Source of the DNA: an uncultured Pseudomonadota bacterium
GTDB taxonomy: Bacteria > Pseudomonadota > Gammaproteobacteria > Burkholderiales > Rhodocyclaceae
Direction of reading: 5' to 3'
Length of the DNA stretch: 40,855 nucleotides
Assembly: GCA_903888645.1 (NCBI GenBank)
Contig: CAISUK010000251.1
Span: 1 to 40,855, forward strand
Made by a program: the position numbers and the translations under genes. The notes below the pieces were generated by a model. It searched no databases and was not told where the DNA came from. It saw only the letters and a program-made list of their open reading frames with translations. The first letter of the stretch is position 1. Each line of letters starts with the position of its first letter. Below are positions 15,601-22,978 of this stretch, piece after piece.

Positions 15601-15820
15601 GGTACGGCCGAAGATGATGACCGTGGTCGCCATCATGGCCGGCCTGCTGCCGATCATGTGGAGCCACGGCAGCGGTGCCGAGGTAATGAGCCGCATCGCC
15701 GCGCCGATGATCGGCGGGATGGTTTCGTCCACGATCCTGACGCTGGTGGTGATCCCGGCACTCTATGCGCTGGTCAAGGAGCGGGCCCTTGCGGCGGTGC
15801 CGGTAGAGTCGTCCCTATGA
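12671..15820 (+). CDS. cusA: Cu(I)/Ag(I) efflux RND transporter CusA (HME family)
   Basis: A 1049-aa inner-membrane pump with the standard RND architecture: TM1 near residues 14-33, a first large periplasmic loop, TM2-6 (about 340-500), a second loop, and TM8-12 (about 870-1030). Features of the heavy-metal RND subfamily are [15 protein letters not shown] after TM1, [26 protein letters not shown] in TM4 with the proton-relay Asp, and the second-loop [26 protein letters not shown] containing Met ligands. It begins 4 bp after cusB. No cusRS regulators are visible in the window. Large open frames on the opposite strand are shadows of this gene. Confidence 0.95.
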   Translation: [1049 protein letters not shown]

Positions 15821-16000
15821 CTTAAGGTATCCGCCAACGTATGACCATATATTTCGCACAAGAAGTAACAGGAAACCTTGCCACTTTTTAACTTAGATCA
15901 GTAAAGGTCAGATTTAAAGTACCCACGATGCGGGAAATGGAGTTATCCTGCGCACGAAATATTTGGTCGGGCAATCACGACAGTCTGAGGGGAGGGAAAT

Positions 16001-17395
16001 ATGTTTGCTACATCATTAGCGATACGCCGTCGAATTCTCGGCACCGGGGCACTGGTGGCCGGTATTTTCGGCTTCATCGCGACGCTGCTACCAATCGATT
16101 CGATTGCCTTGCCGCTATTTGCGAGACAGACCGGCCAGAACTGCGTGTCCTGTCATGCCGGCGGCCAGTTCCCCGAACTGACGCCTTACGGGCGCAAATT
16201 CAAGCTGACCGGCTACACCATGGGCGAACGCGCCACAGTACCTCTTGCTTTAATGGGTGTTGTTTCTTCGACACGGATCGACAACACTTCGACCGGGGTC
16301 GCAAGTACCGATTTCCCCAGCAACGGCAAGCTTGAATTCACCACGATGAGTGTCCTTTGCTGCGGCAAGATCACCGACAACCTCGGTGTCTTCGCGCAAT
16401 GGACCTACGACGTCTACGATCACCAGAATGATCAAAACCGCTGGGTCGCTTTGCCGCACATCGACCAGTTCGACATGCGCTACGCCGATCGCTTCATCGA
16501 TGCCAACCGGGACCTGATCTTCGGCGTGTCTTTGAATAACAATCCGACCGTCAGCGACGTCTGGAATACGCACAACAACGCCTTCACACCGGTGCCAACC
16601 TATGTACCGGCAGCCAACTCTGTTGCGACTTATGCTGGCGCCGTTCCAATGGATGTAGCGGCACCATATCTGGAAGGAGAAGGCCAGATGGCCGGGGGAC
16701 TTACGGCTTATGCCTTCCTGAACAACAGCATTTACGCGGAAATCGGCTTTTACCGGAACGTCCGCGGCGCGCTGTCCTTCATGAATGCGTCCCACTATGA
16801 CGCCATCGGCTATCCGAGCAAGATGCAGGGTTCCAACCCCTATTGGCGGCTCGCCTACAACAAGGACTGGGGTGCCAATAGCGCCATGATTGGCCTGCAT
16901 GGCATGAATGCGGATGTGTACAGCGACCCCACCAATACCGGCAGTTCTATCGTGAAGTTCCGCGACGTCGGCATTGACGGTCAGTACCAGTACATCCTCG
17001 ATCCGCATGTCGTCACGGCGATGTTCAGCTATACACATGAAAAGCAGAGCTATCCGACTGACCAGCTTGGAATCCTGGCCGACAATGCGTCCAACAAACT
17101 CGACTATCTGCGGTTGAAGGGCACCTATGTTTACCAGGCCAAGTATGGGGCTGCATTGGCCTACACCAGCGCCAAGGGCAGCAATGATCCAACCCTGTGG
17201 GGCAGCGTTAGCGGCGTAACCGATTCCCGCTTGTGGGCGCCGGAAGTTTTCTGGATGCCGGTCCAGTATGTTCGCGTCGGTCTCCAGTATTACAAGTGGA
17301 CCCAATTCAATGGGGCCAAGACCAACTACGACGGGAATGGCCGCAACGCCAGCGACAACAACTCGCTCTTCTTCTACGTCTGGGGCGCCTACTAA
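16001..17395 (+). CDS. Cyc2-like fused monoheme cytochrome c-outer membrane porin
   Basis: A 464-aa protein with a strong Shine-Dalgarno (GAGGGA) before the ATG and a signal peptide ending about residue 36. Directly after it comes ALPLFARQTGQNCVSCH (residues 36-52), which fits the A-x-P-x-FARQTG-x-x-C-x-x-CH signature of Cyc2-type cytochrome-porins: one c-heme (C48, C51, H52). FPELTPYGRKFKLTGYT follows. The remaining ~390 residues look like alternating amphipathic strands with aromatic girdles, ending in FFYVWGAY with a C-terminal aromatic residue, consistent with a beta-barrel. In Fe(II)-oxidising bacteria such proteins pass electrons across the outer membrane; other family members have no proven role. 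The following diheme cytochrome supports an electron conduit. Substrate unproven. Confidence 0.75.
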   Translation: MFATSLAIRRRILGTGALVAGIFGFIATLLPIDSIALPLFARQTGQNCVSCHAGGQFPELTPYGRKFKLTGYTMGERATVPLALMGVVSSTRIDNTSTGVASTDFPSNGKLEFTTMSVLCCGKITDNLGVFAQWTYDVYDHQNDQNRWVALPHIDQFDMRYADRFIDANRDLIFGVSLNNNPTVSDVWNTHNNAFTPVPTYVPAANSVATYAGAVPMDVAAPYLEGEGQMAGGLTAYAFLNNSIYAEIGFYRNVRGALSFMNASHYDAIGYPSKMQGSNPYWRLAYNKDWGANSAMIGLHGMNADVYSDPTNTGSSIVKFRDVGIDGQYQYILDPHVVTAMFSYTHEKQSYPTDQLGILADNASNKLDYLRLKGTYVYQAKYGAALAYTSAKGSNDPTLWGSVSGVTDSRLWAPEVFWMPVQYVRVGLQYYKWTQFNGAKTNYDGNGRNASDNNSLFFYVWGAY

Positions 17396-17459
17396 CACTC
17401 GAACCGATTTGATGAACGACACAACTTCGTCATTCGCATTGCGAACTTTGGAGAGCACG

Positions 17460-18107
17460 ATGCAAAGAATTTCGGTAACTCTGGTGATGGCGCTGGCCGT
17501 TTTCGGCGCAGCATGTACCAACCTCGAGCGCTCGCGCGATCTCGCCAATCCGGCGATCCCGCCGGCGGTGACCGCCGTGCAAGTCTGTTCCAACTGTCAT
17601 GGTGTCGACGGTAATTCGGTTTCCCCGAACTTCCCGCGATTGGCCGGGCAGCAAGAAGCCTACATCGTCGCGCAGCTGGAAAACTTCCGCAGCCATAACC
17701 GTTCCGACCCGGCCGGTTACGAATACATGTGGGGCATCGCCCGCCACCTCACCGACGACCAGATCAAGGGTTTGGGTGAGTATTACAGCAAGCAGATTCC
17801 CAAACCGATTGGCCAGGTCGATGCCAAGCAGCTGGCGCTGGGCAAACAGATCTTCGAGCAGGGCGTACCAGACAAGGAGACCGCTCCTTGCATGGCTTGC
17901 CATGGTCCGGACGCAGCCGGCCTGGCGACCTTCCCGCGCCTGGCCTGGCAGCATCAGGATTACCTCCTGAAGCAACTGCACGTGTTTCAAGACACCGAAG
18001 GACGCCCCGGAACACCGATGAAGCAGATCACGCATTTGCTCACCCATCAGGAAATGGAGTCTGTCGCCGGTTACCTGCAGGCTTTCCCGATGTCGGTAGG
18101 AAAGTGA
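17460..18107 (+). CDS. Diheme c4-type cytochrome
   Basis: A 215-aa exported protein; the ATG at 17460 is preceded by TTGGAGAG. Two heme motifs, CSNCH (C43-H47) and CMACH (C144-H148), sit in two similar halves, each followed by an FPRLAxQ segment (NFPRLAGQQ and TFPRLAWQH), the internal duplication typical of cytochrome c4. Candidate distal Met ligands are in YMWGIARH and GTPMKQITH. Cys19 in VFGAAC is close to, but not a good match for, a lipobox, so membrane tethering is uncertain. Cytochromes c4 are periplasmic carriers, and a partner of the upstream cytochrome-porin is the natural inference. Confidence 0.85.
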   Translation: MQRISVTLVMALAVFGAACTNLERSRDLANPAIPPAVTAVQVCSNCHGVDGNSVSPNFPRLAGQQEAYIVAQLENFRSHNRSDPAGYEYMWGIARHLTDDQIKGLGEYYSKQIPKPIGQVDAKQLALGKQIFEQGVPDKETAPCMACHGPDAAGLATFPRLAWQHQDYLLKQLHVFQDTEGRPGTPMKQITHLLTHQEMESVAGYLQAFPMSVGK

Positions 18108-18197
18108 ACTTCGATGTCCAAGAACAGCATGCCCGTTCATGACAATTCAGTAGCCACGTCGGCACAGAAGTCGCTGGCGGGCGCAATGGAGGCTCCA

Positions 18198-18767
18198 ATG
18201 AAAAGATTGTTCGCCGTTTTAGCAATGTCCTCTGCCTTGATCGTGCCGGCCCATGCCGCGCTCGAGAAGTACACGATGGATGCCGAATATACCGTTCCGC
18301 AATTCGAGGTCGCCCATCTGGGTTTCAGCACCCAGCACGGCCGCTTCAACAAGACCAGCGGCAAGGTCACGCTCGATCTGGCCGCCAAGCTTGGCAGCGT
18401 CGATTTCATCATCGATACCCGTTCGCTCGACATGGGCTCGGCGGCATGGTCCAGCCATCTTTCCGACGAAGGATTGTTCAACGTCAAGAAATATCCGAGC
18501 ATGAATTTCAAATCGGATCGGCTGATCTTCGATGGCAGCAAAGTTGTCGCCGCAGAAGGCCATTTCACCATGCTCGGCGTCACCAAGCCGCTCAAGGTGA
18601 ATGTTGTCGGCTTCCAGTGCGCGACCAATCCGCTCAACAAGAAATCGATGTGCGCCGGCGACATTTCGGCCACCATCAAACGCTCGGAATTCGGTTTGAC
18701 CAAATACATCCCCGCGGTCAGCGACGAGATCAAGATCAGCGTGCCGGTCGAAGCCTACAAAGACTGA
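18198..18767 (+). CDS. YceI family periplasmic lipocalin-like protein
   Basis: A 189-aa protein when started at the ATG at 18198, which has GGAGG upstream and a good signal peptide (MKRLFAVLAMSSALIVPAHA); an in-frame ATG at 18114 would add 28 polar residues before it and is less likely. The mature domain is the YceI beta-barrel: YTMDAEYTVPQFEVAHLGFSTQHGRF, then VDFIIDTRSLDMG, FTMLGVTKPL and KRSEFGLTKYIPAVSDEIKI. YceI proteins bind amphiphiles such as polyisoprenoid quinones. With two cytochromes upstream, a link to quinones or electron transfer is plausible but not shown. Confidence 0.9.
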   Translation: MKRLFAVLAMSSALIVPAHAALEKYTMDAEYTVPQFEVAHLGFSTQHGRFNKTSGKVTLDLAAKLGSVDFIIDTRSLDMGSAAWSSHLSDEGLFNVKKYPSMNFKSDRLIFDGSKVVAAEGHFTMLGVTKPLKVNVVGFQCATNPLNKKSMCAGDISATIKRSEFGLTKYIPAVSDEIKISVPVEAYKD

Positions 18768-18789
18768 GATTATTTTCAGCGGATTTTGA

Positions 18790-18817
18790 AAAGGGGTTGC
18801 AGCAATGCAACCCCTTT
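18790..18817 (+). terminator. Terminator-like hairpin after yceI
   Basis: AAAGGGGTTGC (18790-18800) pairs perfectly with GCAACCCCTTT (18807-18817), an 11-bp stem with a 6-nt loop, 22 bp after the stop. The 3' arm ends in TTT and is followed by GCTATTTC, so the U-tract is poor but the stem is strong. It closes the cytochrome-YceI unit. Confidence 0.7.
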
Positions 18818-18862
18818 GCTATTTCTGCGGTCTGACTCGACTTCAAACTTGACCATGACGCC

Positions 18863-19942
18863 ATGATGCAAGCCAGACTAATGACCTTCTTCCTGACGAT
18901 ATGCTTGGCCGTCAGCTTTGCTTCGCCTGCTCTAGCCGGCAACCCTGGCAGCCTAGCTTGCTACCACGCGGCCGACCAGGTTGACTGTTTCCTCGGCAAG
19001 GCCAGCACAACTTTCGAGCGGGTCAAGGACACCGCGGGACGGGCCGACGCAGCGGCAGAATTGCTCTACACGCTGGCGGTGCTCGGTGCTGAAAATGACC
19101 GACTGCTGCAGCAGGCCATGACTCTGGCAAGCCAGCCGCCGCTTGCGCCATACCGTGAAATGGCATTGTTGTATGCCATCGACCTCTATCATTTTTCACT
19201 TGAGTCGCCGCTTGCAACAGCATCTTATGCCGCCGCCACGGCGCGCTTCGCAGCACTGGAAAGCTCGCTGCAAGGGCACGATCTTCTCGATCTCTACATC
19301 GGCGCCTGCTCGATGGTTGGCTGGGAAGACGACTTTCTCGGACGCTGGGGCGATTTCCTGCCAGACAATTGCAATGAGGAGAAACTGTTGGCGCTGAACC
19401 TGGAGAGCGACTACGACCGTGCCTGGCTGCTGGCCATGATGCCAGTCGCAGCAACGGTTGCCGGCGATCGCGACAGCTACGTGCGCAATGCTGGAATCGC
19501 ATTGTCATGGCTGGAGCAGGCAAGAAAACAAGCTGCACGATCGAGAAATCTCGACCAGCGGAATTCTATCGACAGCATGGGTGCCGTGATGCAATCGCTG
19601 AACGCCACGTCGCTTGATATTTTCGACCAGCCCGATAGTGCCAGCGAGGCGATCAACCAAGCGCTACGCTACGTGCACAACCTAGAACAGCATGGCGGCA
19701 TCTCCGGCAAGACAACGCCATTGCGGCGAACCCTTGCCGAAGCGCTGTACAAGGCTGGGCGCGACAGGGAAGCCAAGACACTCATGAAACAAATGCTCGC
19801 GCGCATCGACAAGGATCCGCAAGGGAAGCGGGTTCCGTTGGCAGAACAGGTCGCCATACTGGCCCTGGCCGCCAATCTTGCCGACTTTGTCGAGAGCGGC
19901 GGTGCCAACGCCGCGCCTGCCGCCGAAACGCAGAACCTGTGA
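18863..19942 (+). CDS. Predicted periplasmic helical protein, unknown function
   Basis: A 359-aa protein with an N-terminal signal peptide (TFFLTICLAVSFASPALAG, cleavage near residue 26). The mature part is almost all alpha-helical with Ala-rich helices, and looks TPR-like: for example LAEALYKAGRDREAKTLMKQML near residue 290, and a repeating pattern of paired helices. Four Cys (LACYHAADQVDCF, GACSMVG, DNCNEE) may form disulfides. It ends in a low-complexity Ala/Glu tail. No family recognised. It follows the hairpin at 18790 and is likely transcribed separately, ahead of gluQ. Confidence 0.65.
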   Translation: MMQARLMTFFLTICLAVSFASPALAGNPGSLACYHAADQVDCFLGKASTTFERVKDTAGRADAAAELLYTLAVLGAENDRLLQQAMTLASQPPLAPYREMALLYAIDLYHFSLESPLATASYAAATARFAALESSLQGHDLLDLYIGACSMVGWEDDFLGRWGDFLPDNCNEEKLLALNLESDYDRAWLLAMMPVAATVAGDRDSYVRNAGIALSWLEQARKQAARSRNLDQRNSIDSMGAVMQSLNATSLDIFDQPDSASEAINQALRYVHNLEQHGGISGKTTPLRRTLAEALYKAGRDREAKTLMKQMLARIDKDPQGKRVPLAEQVAILALAANLADFVESGGANAAPAAETQNL

Positions 19943-19981
19943 ATTACTGCGACAGTCGGATTGCTAAATTTGCTCGTTCCG

Positions 19982-20959
19982 ATGAAAACCCAGCACTATT
20001 GCGGAAGGTTTGCCCCCAGTCCGACCGGTCCATTGCATTTCGGCTCGCTCGTTGCGGCTTTGGGCAGTTGCCTCGATGCCAGAGCCGCTGGGGGACGATG
20101 GCTGTTGCGCATCGAGGATATCGACCTGACGCGCTGCCCGTCACAAAATGCCTATGAAATAATTCGGGTCTTGTCTGCCTTCGGTTTCGAATGGGATGGC
20201 GAACCACTTTGGCAGAGTTGTCGTAGCGATGCCTATCGCGCTGCGTTCGATAAATTGCTCGCCGCCGATGCCGTTTTTCCCTGCGCCTGCAGTCGCCGCG
20301 AGGTCGCCGATTCGGTAACGACATCAGCATCCGCAGCGGCTCCTCAATTTGTGTCGGCGGCGGACGGCGCTCCGGTGTATCCCGGCACTTGCCGAAAAGG
20401 ACTGCCGGCAGGGCGAACAGCGCGTTCCTGGCGCCTGCGCGTCGGCGATGCGTTTGTTGGCTTCTCCGACCGTCTGCAGGGCAGAGTCGAACAGCATATC
20501 GGCCGAGAGGTGGGGGACTTTGTTCTGCTGCGCGCCGACGGCTATTTCGCTTACCAGCTGGCAGTGGTCGTCGATGATGCAGAACAGGGCATCACCGACG
20601 TCGTCCGCGGCGCTGACCTGCTCGACTCGACAGCGCGGCAAATATTGTTGCAGCAGCATTTGGCTGTGCCGCAGCCGCGCTATGCGCACCTGCCGATCGC
20701 CGTCACCAGGACTGGTGAAAAACTCTCGAAACAAACCGGGGCAAACGCGCTTGAAATCGCCCAGGCGGTGCCGACACTATTCGCCGCGTTGGAATTTCTC
20801 GGCCAATCGCCAGCACCGGAACTGGCACGCGCCTCAGTTGGTGCGGTATGGAAGTGGGCACGGGAAAACTGGCGGATCGACGCCGTGGCGCGGGTTCGTG
20901 CGCTGCAAGCGCCCGGCGAATCGAGCAGCCAGGAAAGCGCTGTTGGAGGGCGCCGCTGA
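19982..20959 (+). CDS. gluQ: Glutamyl-queuosine tRNA(Asp) synthetase (GluQRS)
   Basis: A 325-aa truncated GluRS paralogue that glutamylates queuosine at position 34 of tRNA(Asp). It has the class I HIGH-type motif APSPTGPLHFGS (residues 12-23), RIEDIDLTRC with the adenylate-binding Asp, and KMSKS-like GEKLSKQTG near residue 240. Zinc-binding Cys residues are in FPCACSRRE and PGTCRKG. The anticodon-binding domain of true GluRS is missing, as expected. The ATG at 19982 is preferred over a TTG 21 bp upstream. Convergent with clsB. Confidence 0.95.
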   Translation: MKTQHYCGRFAPSPTGPLHFGSLVAALGSCLDARAAGGRWLLRIEDIDLTRCPSQNAYEIIRVLSAFGFEWDGEPLWQSCRSDAYRAAFDKLLAADAVFPCACSRREVADSVTTSASAAAPQFVSAADGAPVYPGTCRKGLPAGRTARSWRLRVGDAFVGFSDRLQGRVEQHIGREVGDFVLLRADGYFAYQLAVVVDDAEQGITDVVRGADLLDSTARQILLQQHLAVPQPRYAHLPIAVTRTGEKLSKQTGANALEIAQAVPTLFAALEFLGQSPAPELARASVGAVWKWARENWRIDAVARVRALQAPGESSSQESAVGGRR

Positions 20960-21019
20960 CCATCGATATCGGCACATATTGCGCTCTCCTTGCCGACCAG
21001 AATTTGCCGCACACTTTCG

Positions 21020-22180
21020 TCACTGCCGGCGTCCGTATCCGGCGAGCCCGATCATCAGCCGCACCAAGCCATAGGCCGTCCAGTTCAGGCCGCGCATGAA
21101 CGAGGACTTTCGTTTCCATTGGTCGCGTTTCACCGCCACGGCGCCGCTGTCCATAGCGTTCTGCAGACTGCTTCGCAAGGCTGCGGCGAAGTTGGCGTCG
21201 CGCACCACCACATTGGCTTCTCGGGCCATCAGCAAGCTGAACGGGTCGATGTTGCTTGATCCGACAGTTGCCCAGCGGCCATCGATGACGGCGACCTTGG
21301 CGTGTAGAAAGCTGCGGTGGTACTCGAACAATTCAATGCCCGAATCGAGTAGCACGCCGTACAGTGCCCGAGCCGCATAATGCAATAGTAGGTACTCGAC
21401 CCGGCCTTGCAGCAGCACAACCACGCGAACGCCGCGGCCAGCTGCCTGCATCAAGGCGTGCCGAAAGCGCAAGCCAGGAAGGAAATAGGCGGTAGCGAGA
21501 ACGATCTCATGGCTGGCAGCGGCGATGGCTTCCAGATAACTATCCTCAATATCGCGGCGATGGCGCAGATTGTCGCGGGTGACGAAGGCGGCTGTCATGT
21601 CGCCGCAGGGCGCTATCGAAGGCAGCTGCAAAGGCGATTCGCCAAAACGGTGGCGAAAACTGGCCCAGCGCACCAAGCCCCAGAGTTCATGGACCGACTT
21701 GTGGATGGCTTCGAGCAGGGGTCCTTCGACGCAAACGGCATAATCGTAGCGCGGCGGTACTTGGCCCGGCGTATTTTTGTCGTCGATCACGTTGATGCCA
21801 CCAACAAAGGCAATGCGTCCGTCGATCACCGACAGTTTGCGATGCAACCGGCGCAGGCGGTGGCGGCGTAGGCGAAATGTCGACAAATCCGGCCGGTATA
21901 CCAGCACTTCAACACCCGCCTCAGCCAATGACGCACCGAACACCTTCATGAAATCCCGCGAGCCGAATCCGTCAACCAGCAGCCGGACGCCGACGCCGCG
22001 GCGGGCGGCACGTGCCAAAGCATTCGCGATAGCCAGGCCCGTGGGATCGTTGGCAAAGATGTAGGTTTCGAGATGGACTTCGGTAGCGGCAGCGTCGATC
22101 GCTGCAATCAGCGCCGGAAAATATTCGGTCCCGGTCTCCAGCAGCGTGATGCGATTGCCCTGTTGAAAATCGATTCTCAC
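21020..22180 (-). CDS. clsB: Cardiolipin synthase B-type phospholipase D family protein
   Basis: A 386-aa protein starting with GTG that overlaps the stop of the upstream YbhP-like gene (GTGA). Two HKD motifs are present: HRKLSVIDGRIAFVGG (near residue 115) and HAKVAVIDGRWATVGSSNID (near 295). The lack of N-terminal membrane helices and the pairing with a YbhP-like gene match E. coli ybhP-clsB. ClsB makes cardiolipin from phosphatidylglycerol and phosphatidylethanolamine. The C-terminus ends in a short hydrophobic stretch (GLVRLMIGLAGYG). Confidence 0.88.
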   Translation of the reverse strand: MRIDFQQGNRITLLETGTEYFPALIAAIDAAATEVHLETYIFANDPTGLAIANALARAARRGVGVRLLVDGFGSRDFMKVFGASLAEAGVEVLVYRPDLSTFRLRRHRLRRLHRKLSVIDGRIAFVGGINVIDDKNTPGQVPPRYDYAVCVEGPLLEAIHKSVHELWGLVRWASFRHRFGESPLQLPSIAPCGDMTAAFVTRDNLRHRRDIEDSYLEAIAAASHEIVLATAYFLPGLRFRHALMQAAGRGVRVVVLLQGRVEYLLLHYAARALYGVLLDSGIELFEYHRSFLHAKVAVIDGRWATVGSSNIDPFSLLMAREANVVVRDANFAAALRSSLQNAMDSGAVAVKRDQWKRKSSFMRGLNWTAYGLVRLMIGLAGYGRRQ

Positions 22181-22965
22181 GTGACGTTGGTGGTGCTGTC
22201 GATGCCGACGAGCTGCGCCGACAAAGCCGCATGATCGGAGATTTTCGACCACGGCCAACCGTGATGCACCTCGCTGCGCTCGACCCGGAAGCCGCGGACG
22301 TAGATGCGGTCGAGGCGAAACAGGGGCAGCCCGCTAGGGAAGCTGCGCGGCGGCCCGCCACCGCTGATTCCACCGAATACTTCGGTCAGATCGAGCCGCT
22401 CCGCCAGGAGATTGTGGGCACGATTGCGCCAGTCGTTAAAGTCACCGGCGATGATCAGCGGCGCGTCTCCGGGAACGATTTCCTCAAGCCGGTCAGCGAG
22501 GGAGGCCATCTGCCGGCGTCGCGAGCGACCAAACAATGACAGGTGCACACAGACGCAATGCAAAGGCGCCGTGAGCTGCGGCACTTCCAGTGCGCAATGC
22601 AGCAAACCGCGTCGCTCAAAGCGCAAATGGGTCACGTCCTGATTGTGCGCATCCATGATGGGGAAGCGCGACAGGATGGCGTTGCCATGATGGCCATGGT
22701 CATAGGCCACGTTGCGCCCGTAGGCGGTGTTGTCCCAAACGTTCTCGGCGAGAAATTCGTGTTGCGGCGCGTCGGGCCAATCCTCATGCTGCTCGGCGTG
22801 CACCAGATGCATGCCTTGCACTTCCTGCAGAAAGACGACATCAGAATCCAGTTGGCGCAATCCTTCGCGCAACTCGTGGATCACCATCCGGCGATTAAAC
22901 TGGGAAAAGCCCTTGTGGATGTTGTAGGTCGTGACCCGGACGGTCGCCGAGTCCGCTGTATTCAT
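22177..22965 (-). CDS. Endonuclease/exonuclease/phosphatase family protein, YbhP-like
   Basis: A 262-aa protein of the EEP fold. Signature blocks are TTYNIHKGFS (residues 12-21), FLQEVQG with the metal-binding Glu, HLSLFGRSRRRQ, IIAGDFNDW (the Asp-Asn pair) and SDHAALSA with the catalytic Asp-His. Family members include phosphodiesterases and phosphatases acting on nucleic acids or phospholipids; the fixed pairing with clsB suggests a lipid-related role, which is unproven. It starts 13 bp after nadA and overlaps clsB by 4 bp, so nadA-ybhP-clsB is probably one transcript. Confidence 0.85.
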   Translation of the reverse strand: MNTADSATVRVTTYNIHKGFSQFNRRMVIHELREGLRQLDSDVVFLQEVQGMHLVHAEQHEDWPDAPQHEFLAENVWDNTAYGRNVAYDHGHHGNAILSRFPIMDAHNQDVTHLRFERRGLLHCALEVPQLTAPLHCVCVHLSLFGRSRRRQMASLADRLEEIVPGDAPLIIAGDFNDWRNRAHNLLAERLDLTEVFGGISGGGPPRSFPSGLPLFRLDRIYVRGFRVERSEVHHGWPWSKISDHAALSAQLVGIDSTTNVT

Positions 22966-22978
22966 CGCCGCTGGCCGC

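Noticed and set aside
16250-17593. A 447-codon minus-strand open frame opposite the cytochrome-porin
   Set aside because: The + strand gene has RBS, signal peptide and CxxCH; the minus frame has Val/Ile-rich shadow composition and crosses two real genes.
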